A program made the position numbers and the translations under genes. A stretch of DNA of 64,000 nt. It comes from G963667915 sp965197385 (lineage in GTDB: Bacteria; Acidobacteriota; Vicinamibacteria; Vicinamibacterales; UBA823). The stretch is from assembly GCA_965197385.1 (NCBI GenBank), contig CBDANA010000008.1:806001-870000 (forward strand). Reading direction: 5' to 3'. The notes below the pieces were generated by a model that did not search any database, had not been told where the DNA came from, and saw only the letters and a list, made by a program, of their open reading frames with translations. Below are positions 51,670 through 60,533 of the stretch, in pieces. Position 1 is the first letter of the stretch; every line of letters begins with the position of its first letter.

Positions 51670-52851
51670 TCACACCGATTGTATCTCCGGGACAAGCCCC
51701 TGCGAAAACTCTCGCGCCCACCGATCGACGGCGCGGACAGCCTCTAGCGTCGACAGTGGCTCGCCGGTCGGGTCGGCCCGGGCGTCGAGCGCTCGTTCGA
51801 TAACGACCGGAATGCCGGTGAACGACAGTGCCCCCGCCAAGAACGCGGCCACGGCGACCTCGTTGGCGGCGTTCAAGACGACCGGCGACGCCCCCTGAGC
51901 GCCCAGGGCGCGATAGGCCAGCGCGAGACAGGGAAAGCGCTCGAGGTCCGGAGCGTGGAATTCCAGCGGACCACAGGCGGTCAGGTCCAGAGTTGGCACG
52001 GTGGCGTCCCATCGCTCCGGGTAGGAAAACGCGTACTGGATTGGCAGCTGCATGTCGGTGATGCCGAGCTGGGCGATGACCGATCCGTCGCGCAGCTCGA
52101 CCATGGAATGCACGATCGATTGCGGATGCACGACGACATCGACGCGATCGGCCGGAACACCGAACAGCCAGCGCGCCTCGATGACTTCCAGCCCTTTGTT
52201 CATGAGCGTCGCTGAATCCACGGTGATCTTGGCGCCCATCTTCCAGGTCGGGTGGCGCAGCGCATCAGCCGGTTGCGCCCCGGCCAAGGCCTCCGGCGAC
52301 CACTCTCGAAACGGCCCGCCCGAGGCGGTGAGGATCAACCGGCGCACCTCAGCGTCGGTCCGGCCGTGGAGGCACTGATGGATCGCATTGTGCTCGCTGT
52401 CGACCGGCAAGACCGACACGCCACGTTGCCGGGCGGCCTCCATGACGAGGCTGCCGGCCATGACCAAGATTTCCTTGTTCGCGAGCGCAATCATCTTGCC
52501 GGCGTCGATCGCCGCAAGCACCGCCTCGAGACCGGCCGTGCCAGCCGACGCGCACAATACGATGTCGGCGTCGGGATGGGTGGCGACCGCGACCAAACCG
52601 TCCGGACCGGCGCGGGCCGACACGTCCCGGAGCAGGTCGGCACCCAGTGACCTGCGGACCTCGTCGAGCGCGGCGCCGGTGGCCATCGCGACGACCGAGG
52701 GCACAAACTGGGCCACCTGCGGCGCGAACCGGGCGGCATTCTCGCCAGCGGCCAGGCCGACGACCCGCAGCCGGTCGGGATTCGCCTGGACGACCGCGAG
52801 CGCGCTGGTGCCAATCGAGCCGGTCGAGCCGAGAATGGCGATCCGCTTCAC
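51670..52851 (-). CDS. dxr: 1-deoxy-D-xylulose 5-phosphate reductoisomerase
   Basis: Dxr carries out the first committed step of the methylerythritol phosphate pathway. The 393-residue protein has the NADPH loop GSTGSIGTSAL (8-18), ANKEILVMAG, LPVDSEHNAIHQCL, LTASGGPFREWS, and KMGAKITVDSATLMNKGLEV. Its ATG follows the cdsA stop by 3 nt. A 113-base gap separates it from rseP downstream. Confidence 0.97.
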   Translation of the reverse strand: MKRIAILGSTGSIGTSALAVVQANPDRLRVVGLAAGENAARFAPQVAQFVPSVVAMATGAALDEVRRSLGADLLRDVSARAGPDGLVAVATHPDADIVLCASAGTAGLEAVLAAIDAGKMIALANKEILVMAGSLVMEAARQRGVSVLPVDSEHNAIHQCLHGRTDAEVRRLILTASGGPFREWSPEALAGAQPADALRHPTWKMGAKITVDSATLMNKGLEVIEARWLFGVPADRVDVVVHPQSIVHSMVELRDGSVIAQLGITDMQLPIQYAFSYPERWDATVPTLDLTACGPLEFHAPDLERFPCLALAYRALGAQGASPVVLNAANEVAVAAFLAGALSFTGIPVVIERALDARADPTGEPLSTLEAVRAVDRWAREFSQGLVPEIQSV

Positions 52852-52854
52852 GTT

Positions 52855-53631
52855 TCACAGTCCCCGCAGCACGATGTCGTAGAGCGGAACGGCGAACAGC
52901 AGGCTATCGACCCGATCCAGCACGCCGCCGTGCCCCGGGATCAGGCCGGAGACATCTTTCACGCCGGCTTCCCGTTTCAGCCGCGACTCGAACAGATCGC
53001 CGAGCAGCCCCACCGCCGCCAGCGCGGCCCCGAAGCCGACGCGCAAGCCCGCCGGGAGCTCCAGCACCCGCGGCCCCGCGGCCAGCATGACCAGCGCCGC
53101 GGCGACGACACCGCACGCGGCGCCTTCCACCGTCTTCTTTGGGCTGGTCGCCGGCGCCAACGGCCGGCGCCCGAACGCGCGTCCCCCGTAGTACTGCGCC
53201 GTGTCGCTGGCGATGATGACGGCCAGCAACACGAAGGCCACTTCGGCGCCGCGCGACGCGTGGAGCGCCACGAGCGTGCCAACCGGCAGGCCGACGTACA
53301 GCGGACCGAACATGCCGGCGGCGGCCGCCCAGGCGCCGGACGCCCGGCCCTGGGTCTGCGCGAGCGCGGTCGCCCCCACGGCGACCGTCGCCGCCATCAG
53401 CACCAGGTCCACCCCGTCACCGAGCGCCACGGCGGCACAGACCGCGAGTCCGGCCACGACGACGATGCCGGTCGGTAGCCCGATGCCGGCGCGCTGTGCC
53501 AGATTGGCATACTCCGTGAGCGCGAAGCACACGGTGAGCAGCGCCAACATGAGCGTCGCCCAGGACGGTAGCCACGCGAGAGTGCCGACGACGAGCGCCA
53601 GCATGACGAGGGCGCTGATTACGCGCGTCAT
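52855..53631 (-). CDS. cdsA: Phosphatidate cytidylyltransferase
   Basis: CdsA makes CDP-diacylglycerol for phospholipid synthesis. The 258-residue integral membrane protein has about seven helices, DTAQYYGGRAFGRRPLAPAT followed by SPKKTVEGAACG, and the C-terminal CDS signature LKREAGVKDVSGLIPGHGGV then LDRVDSLL. It lies between uppS and dxr in the standard order. Confidence 0.95.
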   Translation of the reverse strand: MTRVISALVMLALVVGTLAWLPSWATLMLALLTVCFALTEYANLAQRAGIGLPTGIVVVAGLAVCAAVALGDGVDLVLMAATVAVGATALAQTQGRASGAWAAAAGMFGPLYVGLPVGTLVALHASRGAEVAFVLLAVIIASDTAQYYGGRAFGRRPLAPATSPKKTVEGAACGVVAAALVMLAAGPRVLELPAGLRVGFGAALAAVGLLGDLFESRLKREAGVKDVSGLIPGHGGVLDRVDSLLFAVPLYDIVLRGL

Positions 53632-53708
53632 CCGCTCAGATCCTCGTTCCGGGACACCAGCGACGCCAGACTTTCACCACAGGAGGGCGTGCGGCACGAA
53701 GGCGAGCG

Positions 53709-54491
53709 TCACCCGGCGACGACCGGACGGGCGATGCCGCCGAAACGCCGATCGCGCTTCTGATAGGCGTGCAGGGCCTCGAACAGGTGGCGGCTGCGAA
53801 AGTCCGGCCAGAGGGTCTCGGTGACCCAGATCTCCGCGTAGGCGATCTGCCACAGCAGAAAGTTGCTGACCCGCATCTCGCCGCTCGTGCGGATCAGTAA
53901 GTCGGGATCTGGCTGACCGGCGGTGTAGAGATATCCCGCGAACCGCTCTTCGTCCAGATGCTCGGATGGCTCGCCCGCCGCGATCGCCAGCCGGGCCGCG
54001 TCGACGATCTCCGCTCGTCCACCGTAATTCAGGGCGATATTGAACTGCATGCCGGTGTTGCCGGCGGTCTGCTGTCTGGCGAGCTCGAGCTCGTCGCGCA
54101 CGTCGCTGGTCAGCTCGTCGGCGCGTCCCACCACCTTGAACCGGATGTTGTTCTCGAGCAGAGTGCACAGCTCCTGGCGCAGGTACCGCTTCAACAGGGA
54201 CATCAGCGTTGCCACTTCGCTCGGCGGGCGCTTCCAGTTCTCGACGGAAAAGGCGTAGAGCGTCAGCACACCGATGCCCAACCTGGCCGACGCTTCGACC
54301 ACGTCGCGCACGGAGTCGATTCCGGCGCGATGCCCCTGCACGCGGGGCAATCGGCGCTGGGCCGCCCATCGGCCGTTGCCATCCATGATGATGGCCACAT
54401 GGGCCGGCAGACGCTCGAAATCGAGCTGCCGTGCCAGCTCGGCTTCCGCCGTCCCTTCACCAACCCAGGTCAGGAGGTCTTCTAGGCTCAT
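53709..54491 (-). CDS. uppS: Isoprenyl (undecaprenyl) diphosphate synthase
   Basis: UppS builds the C55 carrier lipid used for peptidoglycan. The 260-residue protein has HVAIIMDGNGRWA (catalytic Asp37, 31-43), GHRAGIDSVRDVVEASARLG, TLYAFSVENWKRP, and the C-terminal RTSGEMRVSNFLLWQIAYAE. An AAGGAG sequence lies 13 nt before ATG 54491, a little far. The frame is open to 54545, so the start is slightly uncertain. Confidence 0.95.
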   Translation of the reverse strand: MSLEDLLTWVGEGTAEAELARQLDFERLPAHVAIIMDGNGRWAAQRRLPRVQGHRAGIDSVRDVVEASARLGIGVLTLYAFSVENWKRPPSEVATLMSLLKRYLRQELCTLLENNIRFKVVGRADELTSDVRDELELARQQTAGNTGMQFNIALNYGGRAEIVDAARLAIAAGEPSEHLDEERFAGYLYTAGQPDPDLLIRTSGEMRVSNFLLWQIAYAEIWVTETLWPDFRSRHLFEALHAYQKRDRRFGGIARPVVAG

Positions 54492-54559
54492 ACGACTGAC
54501 AGGACTCCTTCGAAATAGTGATGATACCGACTGCGCAACCGCCATTCAAGCTAGCAGTC

Positions 54560-55321
54560 TCAGTAGCTGACCTGCACGAGAAACAGGCCGCGCGCCGGTG
54601 CGGTCGGACCCGCATTGGTGCGGCCTCCGGACGCGATAGCCCGGGCGACGTCATCGACCGCACGGCGACCGTTGCCGATCTCGATCAGGGTGCCGACGAT
54701 GATCCGGACCATGTGTCGAAGAAAGCCGTTGCCTTCGACCTCGATGGTGACCGAGCGTCCGACCGCCGTTGACTCTCGCGGCCGACGCACATCGATGTCG
54801 ATCCGGTCAATCCTTCGTATCGACGTCTTTACGGAGCCGGCGACCGCCTGGAATGCGGCGAAGTCGTGCTCACCGCACAACAGCGCGCCGCCTTCCCGCA
54901 TCGCCGCACAATCGAGCACCTGCGGCACGTGCCAGACATGCCGACGCTCGAACGGGCTGACCCACGGTCCGGTGATGATGCGATACCGGTAGAGCTTGCT
55001 GTGCGCGTTCGACCTGGCGTCGAAATCGGCCGCCGCGTCGACGACCTCGATGACCCTGATGTCGTCGGGCAGCGTGGCGTTCAGCGCGCGGGCGAGCGTC
55101 ATCACGTCCAGGCCATGGTCGAGCGTCACGCTGGCCACCTGGCCAAGGGCGTGGACGCCGGCATCCGTCCGTCCGGCGCCGATGACCCTCACCGGTCGCC
55201 CCTCGATTCGACCGAGCGTCTGCTCGAGCTGCGCCTGCACGGACGGCCCGTTCGGCTGCCGCTGCCAGCCGACGTAGTCGGTGCCGTCGTAGGCAAGTGT
55301 GAGCTTGAGAGTTCTGGGCAT
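54560..55321 (-). CDS. truA: tRNA pseudouridine(38-40) synthase
   Basis: TruA converts uridines 38-40 in tRNA anticodon arms to pseudouridine. The 253-residue protein has LAYDGTDYVGWQRQPNGPSV (9-28), catalytic Asp53 in GAGRTDAGVHALGQVA, SKLYRYRI, and FLRHMVRIIVGTLIEIG. ATG 55321 matches the family start; the longer open frame overlaps pyrE. It lies 23 nt after pyrE. Confidence 0.96.
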   Translation of the reverse strand: MPRTLKLTLAYDGTDYVGWQRQPNGPSVQAQLEQTLGRIEGRPVRVIGAGRTDAGVHALGQVASVTLDHGLDVMTLARALNATLPDDIRVIEVVDAAADFDARSNAHSKLYRYRIITGPWVSPFERRHVWHVPQVLDCAAMREGGALLCGEHDFAAFQAVAGSVKTSIRRIDRIDIDVRRPRESTAVGRSVTIEVEGNGFLRHMVRIIVGTLIEIGNGRRAVDDVARAIASGGRTNAGPTAPARGLFLVQVSY

Positions 55322-55344
55322 GGCCGCCCGCGGGTCCAGCCGTG

Positions 55345-55920
55345 TTACACCGGATCCGGGCGAGAGCCAAGCTTGACGACTGGGGTTCCGGCGGCGCACA
55401 GCGGACAGGTCGCAGGGTCGTACGTCGGCAGCGCTAGCGTGACCAGCGCGTGCGATGGCACGCCGAAGTCCGCTCCGGAACCTCGATCGATAATCGAGAC
55501 GGCGCCCACGACCTCCGCGCCGGCCGCGCGTGCCACGTCGATCGTCTCTCGCGTCGACTTGCCAGTCGTGATCACGTCCTCGACGACGAGCACCCGCTCT
55601 CCCAACTCGAAGCCGAAGCCCCGTCGCAGCGTCAGCGCACCCTCGACCCGCTCGGCGAACAACGCGCGGGTCCCGAGGCTCCGGGCGACCTCCTGACCGA
55701 TGATGACGCCGCCCAGCGCCGGTGACAGCACCGCCGCCGGCCGCCAGTCCCGCGCCGCGTCGGCGAGCGCGGATCCGAGCGTGCCGGCCGAGGTGGGGTG
55801 CTGCAGCACGAGGGCGCACTGGAGATATCCCGAGCTGTGCAATCCGGAGGACAGCCTGAAGTGTCCCTCCAGCAGGGCTCCAGATTCACGAAACAGCGAC
55901 AGGATCTCGTCCGACGTCAT
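55345..55920 (-). CDS. pyrE: Orotate phosphoribosyltransferase
   Basis: PyrE makes orotidine monophosphate from orotate and PRPP. The 191-residue protein has SGLHSSGYLQCALVLQHP, LSPALGGVIIGQEVAR, and the PRPP-binding motif VLVVEDVITTGKST (110-123). The C-terminus carries a CPLC pair (Cys172, Cys175), as in one subgroup of bacterial PyrE. A second OPRT-like gene is at 59870. Mobile element D lies 21 bases upstream of the ATG. It heads the truA-uppS-cdsA-dxr-rseP run. Confidence 0.93.
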   Translation of the reverse strand: MTSDEILSLFRESGALLEGHFRLSSGLHSSGYLQCALVLQHPTSAGTLGSALADAARDWRPAAVLSPALGGVIIGQEVARSLGTRALFAERVEGALTLRRGFGFELGERVLVVEDVITTGKSTRETIDVARAAGAEVVGAVSIIDRGSGADFGVPSHALVTLALPTYDPATCPLCAAGTPVVKLGSRPDPV

Positions 55921-55941
55921 GCGGTTCCACCGCGGCGCTAG

Positions 55942-56123
55942 TAGCCCGTGGTGAAAGTCCCGCCTCGCACCGAGGCCCCGCTGAACTAAAGCCGCGCCCG
56001 CTCAGGGCAAGGCACGAGGAGGGAGAATACCGGGAGTATTCGACCCATCGTGGACAACGCCCTGCGCCGCCCGTGTCGGGATGCAGCGCCGGCCGAATGC
56101 AGTGAGACTTTCACCACGGGCTG
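55942..56123. mobile_element. Miniature inverted-repeat element D
   Basis: A 182-bp element, ends tagcccgtggtgaaagtc and cagcccgtggtgaaagtc (17 of 18 match), between CTAG copies at 55938-55941 and 56124-56127. The core (56007-56046, starting gcaaggcacgaggaggga) is nearly identical to that of element A. It occupies half of the 368-base gene-free stretch between pyrE and the TolC-like gene. The rest (56128-56288) holds TATACAAT at the element edge, a possible -10 without a good -35, and GAAGGAAG before the ATG. Confidence 0.8.
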
Positions 56124-56288
56124 CTAGTATACAATCGATTAAAATTTGGCTTCGGGCTCCTTCGTCTATGTATGACAGGGCTCGAACATCCCTCCGAACG
56201 CGTTTGAAACGCGGTCGGCGCGGTTCTTGCTCGATTCAGACTCCAGTCGCCCGCGCACGGGCTCGAAAACAGAGGAAAGAAGGAAGTC

Positions 56289-58034
56289 ATGACAGCGGAA
56301 GTTGCTCGAGGGTGCCGCCGGCTTAGAATCGCGGCGATTGTGCTGTTGCTCGTCGTGCCCGCATACGGCCAGACGATGTCCGAATTCGAACGGCTGTCCC
56401 TTCTCGCGAGGGCACGAACGAACGAAGGCCTGCGCCTGCCAGCGGTCTTCGCCGGCCAAATGGCGAACCGCCCGCTGCTGAGGCTTTCATTGGACGAAGC
56501 GGTGGAGCTGGCCCTGGAACAGAATCTCGACATCCGGGTGCAGCGTCTGAATCCCCTGATTCAGGACTTGTCCATCGCGAACGTCAGATCGGCTTGGGCG
56601 CCGAACCTCAGCACGACGTTCCAGAACAACTCCCAGACCACACCGGCGACGAACCAGTTGTCCGGCGGCCTGGACCAGATCAACACCGACACGTTCCGGA
56701 ACACTGTCGGATTGAACCAGCTCACGCCGTGGGGCGGATTCTACAACGTCAACTGGAACAGCTCCAACCAGTCGACGACGAACTTCTTCACCAGTTTCGA
56801 CCCGCAGCTGCGATCGACTATGTCGCTGCAGTACACGCAGCCGCTGCTCCGAAATTTCACAATCGACGACGTCCGACAACGGCTTCAGATCACCCGGACG
56901 AATCGGGACATCTCCGATATCCAGCTGCGCGACGCGATCGTGTCGACCGTCCGCAACGCCAAGAACGCCTACTGGGAGCTGTCGTTCGCCATTTCGGCGC
57001 TCGCCGTCCAGCAGCAGTCGCTCGAGCTCGCGGAGGAATCGCTACGCAACAACCGCACGCGAGTCGAAGTCGGCACCATGGCGCCGATCGACATCGTGGA
57101 AGCCCAAGCGGAAGTCGCCAGGAACGAGGAAACCGTGATCGTGGCGGAGGCGGCGATCGACGAGGCGGAAGACGTGTTGCGCGCTCTGATCATGGATCCG
57201 ACGACACCGAACTTCTGGGCGCTCCGCCTGGAGCCGACCGACACCCCGTTGCTCCAGACGCGGGAGATCGACATCGATGCGGCCGTCGCCAGCGCTCTGG
57301 CCAGACGAACCGACCTGGCGCAGATCCGGCGCAGCCTCGATAACACCGACACGAACATCCGGTTTTACAGGAACCAGCGGATGCCGGATGTCAACTTCCA
57401 GGTGAACTACTCCGCTACGGCCGCGGGCGGCACGGAGTTGATCCGGGAGGGCGGATTCGGCGGCAATGTCGTCGACACGGTCGACATGAGCTTCGGCTCG
57501 GTCCTGGGCAGCGTGTTCGCGAGCGATTTCCCCACGTGGACGGTCGGCCTCACCATCAGCTACCCGATCGGCACGAGCAGCGCGGATGCGAACCTGGCGC
57601 GGTCTCGCCTAGAGCGGACCCAGACCGAGGCGCGGATCCGCAGCGTCGAGTTGCAGGCAGCCACGGAGGTTCGACGGACGGGCCGGAGCGTCAACACGAA
57701 CCTCAAGCGGGTCGATGCCACCAGAGCGGCCCGCCAGCTGGCCGAGGAGCGACTCGAAGCCGAGCAGAAGAAGTTCGCCGTTGGCATGTCCACCAGCTTC
57801 CTCGTATTCCAGGCCCAGCGAGATCTGGCCACCGCGCGCAACAGTGAGCTGCGCGCGGTGCTTGACTACAACCGGGCGCTCGTCGATTTCGAAGCCGTCC
57901 AGGAGACGTCGCTGACCGGCGGAGGCGGCGCGTTCACGCTGACGACCGGAGCCGGAACGGTGGGCGGCCAGGAGGTTGGCGGCAGCGCGGTCATCGGCAC
58001 CGGCGCCGGCGGAGGGAGTGGCGGCCAGTTCTAG
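56289..58034 (+). CDS. TolC-family outer membrane efflux protein
   Basis: The 581-residue protein has a signal peptide (about 1-27, ending VPAYGQ) and two outer-membrane-efflux repeats. The first (about 65-290) includes LSLDEAVELALEQNLDIRVQ and a long helical VEAQAEVARNEETVIVAEAA. The second (about 325-540) includes ALARRTDLAQIRRSLDNTD, the beta segment FPTWTVGLTISYPIGTSSAD, and VGMSTSFLVFQAQRDLATAR. The Gly-rich tail (545-581) is unusual for TolC. No RND or membrane-fusion partner is adjacent. ATG 56289 has an excellent ribosome-binding site. Confidence 0.9.
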   Translation: MTAEVARGCRRLRIAAIVLLLVVPAYGQTMSEFERLSLLARARTNEGLRLPAVFAGQMANRPLLRLSLDEAVELALEQNLDIRVQRLNPLIQDLSIANVRSAWAPNLSTTFQNNSQTTPATNQLSGGLDQINTDTFRNTVGLNQLTPWGGFYNVNWNSSNQSTTNFFTSFDPQLRSTMSLQYTQPLLRNFTIDDVRQRLQITRTNRDISDIQLRDAIVSTVRNAKNAYWELSFAISALAVQQQSLELAEESLRNNRTRVEVGTMAPIDIVEAQAEVARNEETVIVAEAAIDEAEDVLRALIMDPTTPNFWALRLEPTDTPLLQTREIDIDAAVASALARRTDLAQIRRSLDNTDTNIRFYRNQRMPDVNFQVNYSATAAGGTELIREGGFGGNVVDTVDMSFGSVLGSVFASDFPTWTVGLTISYPIGTSSADANLARSRLERTQTEARIRSVELQAATEVRRTGRSVNTNLKRVDATRAARQLAEERLEAEQKKFAVGMSTSFLVFQAQRDLATARNSELRAVLDYNRALVDFEAVQETSLTGGGGAFTLTTGAGTVGGQEVGGSAVIGTGAGGGSGGQF

Positions 58035-58115
58035 CATGATGGCGGGCATGATTGGGCCGCCTTTCTGGTGACACGGCCGCCTGGAGCGACCTGGGGATGA
58101 TGCTACACTCGCCGC

Positions 58116-58865
58116 GTGCCGAAGCTCTCGATCACGGTGATCACGGAGAACGAAGAGGCGAACCTCCCTGACACATTGACGTCGGTCGCGTGGGCCGACG
58201 AGATCGTCGTCGTCGACTGCGGGAGCACCGACGCCACCGTCGACGTCGCACGCCAGTTCACCGATCGCGTCTCGGTCAACCCCTGGCCGGGGTACGGCGC
58301 CCAGAAGAACCACGCGGCGGGGATCGCCAGCCACGACTGGATCCTGTCGCTCGACGCCGACGAGCGCGTCTCGCCGGCGCTGGCCGAGGAGATCCGCCAG
58401 CTCCTGGCCACTGAACCGGCGCGGCGCGGCTACCGACTGCCGCGCGTGGTGTTCCACCTCGGGCGCTGGATTCGATCGACCGACTGGTATCCGGATCATC
58501 AGCTCCGGTTGTACGACCGGCGCGCCGGACGCTGGAGCACGCCGAGCGTTCACGAATCGGTCCAGATCGACGGTGCGCCCGGCGTGCTGCGTCACGAACT
58601 GGAGCACTACACCTACCGCGACCTATCGCATCAGTTGGCGACGATCGACCGCTACACGACGCTGGCGGCGCGCGATATGGCGGAGCACGGCCGGCGCGCC
58701 AGCCGGCTGCGACTCCTGGTGTACCCGCCGCTGGCCTTCCTCCGAAACTACGTCTTGCGCAAAGGGATGCGTGACGGCACGGCTGGCTTCATCATCTCCG
58801 CCATGAACGCCTACTACGTCTTCCTCAAGTTCGCCAAGCTCTGGGAACGGCACGAGCGCCGCTAG
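58116..58865 (+). CDS. Family 2 glycosyltransferase (WaaE/KdtX-like)
   Basis: The 249-residue protein has a GT2 fold: SITVITENEEANLPDTLTSV, DEIVVVDCGSTDATVDVAR, the metal-binding LSLDADERVS, and DHQLRLYDRRAGRWSTPSVH. This pattern is typical of the lipopolysaccharide core glycosyltransferases of the WaaE/KdtX group. The C-terminus includes LRKGMRDGTAGFIISAMNAYYVFLK in two pieces, a membrane-associated amphipathic stretch. GTG start. The exact sugar is not known. Confidence 0.88.
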   Translation: MPKLSITVITENEEANLPDTLTSVAWADEIVVVDCGSTDATVDVARQFTDRVSVNPWPGYGAQKNHAAGIASHDWILSLDADERVSPALAEEIRQLLATEPARRGYRLPRVVFHLGRWIRSTDWYPDHQLRLYDRRAGRWSTPSVHESVQIDGAPGVLRHELEHYTYRDLSHQLATIDRYTTLAARDMAEHGRRASRLRLLVYPPLAFLRNYVLRKGMRDGTAGFIISAMNAYYVFLKFAKLWERHERR

Positions 58866-58959
58866 CGGACCCAACGCATGCGTACGCCTTCACGCGGTGG
58901 GTCAATCACGCTGGGGACGCGCATGGGAGAGCACAGGAGGTCGCGCGTCCGGGAGCGAT

Positions 58960-59859
58960 TCAGTGCCGCGACGCGGCTCGACGCGTTGGTGCCCCTGGGT
59001 GACACAGCCCTCGCAGCGGACAGTGGCCATCGCCCTCGGGGCGCATGAACCCGCAGGCGCCAATTATCCCCAGGTGGCACAGCGCGAAGTCGTACTTGAC
59101 AGGATCCTCCACGTCGAGTGCCCGGAGTGACGCGGTGATCTCGGCGGCCATCCGCCAACCGGGGGAGCGATACCGCGTTAGCCGCAGGCACTGTCCGACG
59201 CGGATGACGTGGGTGTCGAGCGGCACGACGAGGGCAGCCGGAGCCAGGCAAAACCACCCGCCGGGATCGATCGCGTCACGCCTCACCATCCACCGCAGGA
59301 ACAGGTTGAGGCGCTTGCAGGCGCTCCCGCCCGACGGGCGAGGGAAGAAATAACGGACCCCCGGCGAACGCGGAACGCGGCCGTAGGCCGCGCGCATGTC
59401 CAGACGCAGCACTCGTGCGCAGAACGACTCCAGCGCATCGTCGACGCGCCCCTCGTCCACGCCTGCCCCGTCTGCAAAAAAGCGCTCGATCGAGCCGCGT
59501 CGGTCTAGCATCTGGTGGATCAGCCACAGCAGCGCCACGATGTCCAGGTCGCGCACCCAGCGATGGCTGAGCCCCTGCAAGCGGCGCCGCCCGGCGACGG
59601 GGTCGAAGGCCGCGATGAAGCGTGACGGCGAAGGCCCCATCAGCGCCACCAATGCCTCGACCGACGACAGCACGCTCCGTACCCGGCCGAAGGCCAGCGC
59701 GGCCGTACACAATGCGACAATCTCCCGATCGGCCAGGTCCGGATAGCGCCGGACGATGTGGATCGGATCGGCGGCCGATTCCACCCGGTTGTACTCGGTG
59801 TAGAGCCGGTCCAGCGCGGCTCGCAGGCGGGCGGGTGAATCACTCCGGGAGCCCGGCAC
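58960..59859 (-). CDS. TIGR02757/DUF2400-family protein with possible HhH and Fe-S features
   Basis: The 299-residue protein matches the conserved family named TIGR02757: RLRAALDRLYTEYNRVESAA, ADREIVALCTAALAFGRVRS, FIAAFDP, LNLFLRWMVRRDAIDPGGWF, and VPLDTHVIRVGQCLRLT. The segment LDTHVIRV plus the C-terminal Cys261, Cys269, Cys280 and Cys286 recall base-excision glycosylases of the HhH-GPD type with a cluster loop, but this is inference. The function is unknown. The GTG at 59859 is 10 nt after the upstream PRTase stop; the frame is open to 60090. Confidence 0.72.
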   Translation of the reverse strand: MPGSRSDSPARLRAALDRLYTEYNRVESAADPIHIVRRYPDLADREIVALCTAALAFGRVRSVLSSVEALVALMGPSPSRFIAAFDPVAGRRRLQGLSHRWVRDLDIVALLWLIHQMLDRRGSIERFFADGAGVDEGRVDDALESFCARVLRLDMRAAYGRVPRSPGVRYFFPRPSGGSACKRLNLFLRWMVRRDAIDPGGWFCLAPAALVVPLDTHVIRVGQCLRLTRYRSPGWRMAAEITASLRALDVEDPVKYDFALCHLGIIGACGFMRPEGDGHCPLRGLCHPGAPTRRAASRH

Positions 59860-59869
59860 GGAGAAGCCG

Positions 59870-60523
59870 TCAGAACGCGGTGATCGGCTGACCCGTCGCG
59901 CAGAGCGGGCAGGCGTCTGCCGGGTAGTTGTCGGGCGCTCGATACTCCGCGAGCGCGACGTTGGGAACATCCAGCCGCGCGACCACTTCGAGGCGGTCAT
60001 AGATCTCGACCGTGCCAATGACGCTGCCGCCCGCTTCGGCGACGAGCGCAGCGCACGCCTGGAACGTTGAGCCCGTGTTGCGCACGTCATCGGCCAGCAG
60101 GACGCGCTTGCCGTCGAGCTGACGCGCGTAGAATGCGCGCAACGTCAAACGTCGATCGGGATCGAGGTTGAAGGGCGCGAAGCTGCACGGGGAGTGCGTC
60201 AGGCTGCGCCGCCCGTCCAACAGACCCGCGATCGTGTGCGCCAGCAGCGCCCCCCCGGTGACCGGCCCCGCCACGACCTCCGCCCGCGAGACCAGTTCGA
60301 ACGGCAGGACGTCGATGAGGTCCTGCGCAAGTCGCCAGATAGTCGACGGCTGGCGAAACAGTTGATGGGGATTCAGATAGACCCGTCCGTGATACCCGTT
60401 GCCGTAGTCGAAATGCCCATCCACCATCAGGACCTCCAGTTGCTGCAGGTCCTTCATGGCCTTCTGGCGAATATCGTGCTGACGGCTCACGTCCGTCTGA
60501 CCTCCGCGCTGGCGTTCATCCAA
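59870..60523 (-). CDS. Second orotate phosphoribosyltransferase-like protein
   Basis: The 217-residue protein has GPVTGGALLAHTIAGLLDGR, the PRPP motif VLLADDVRNTGST, and a C-terminal CPLC pair (Cys205, Cys208) like the PyrE at 55345. Its N-terminal half (VDGHFDYGNGYHGRVYLNPH) differs from standard PyrE. It follows pyrC by 10 nt in the pyrimidine operon, so a role in PRPP-dependent pyrimidine chemistry is likely. It may use orotate or another base. AAGG precedes ATG 60523; an internal ATG at 60460 is also possible. Confidence 0.82.
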   Translation of the reverse strand: MDERQRGGQTDVSRQHDIRQKAMKDLQQLEVLMVDGHFDYGNGYHGRVYLNPHQLFRQPSTIWRLAQDLIDVLPFELVSRAEVVAGPVTGGALLAHTIAGLLDGRRSLTHSPCSFAPFNLDPDRRLTLRAFYARQLDGKRVLLADDVRNTGSTFQACAALVAEAGGSVIGTVEIYDRLEVVARLDVPNVALAEYRAPDNYPADACPLCATGQPITAF

Positions 60524-60533
60524 CCTTAGGACC

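Noticed and set aside
50231..52000. RseP as the protease that releases the ECF sigma factor at 12668
   Set aside because: The candidate anti-sigma protein has no membrane segment, which RseP substrates need.
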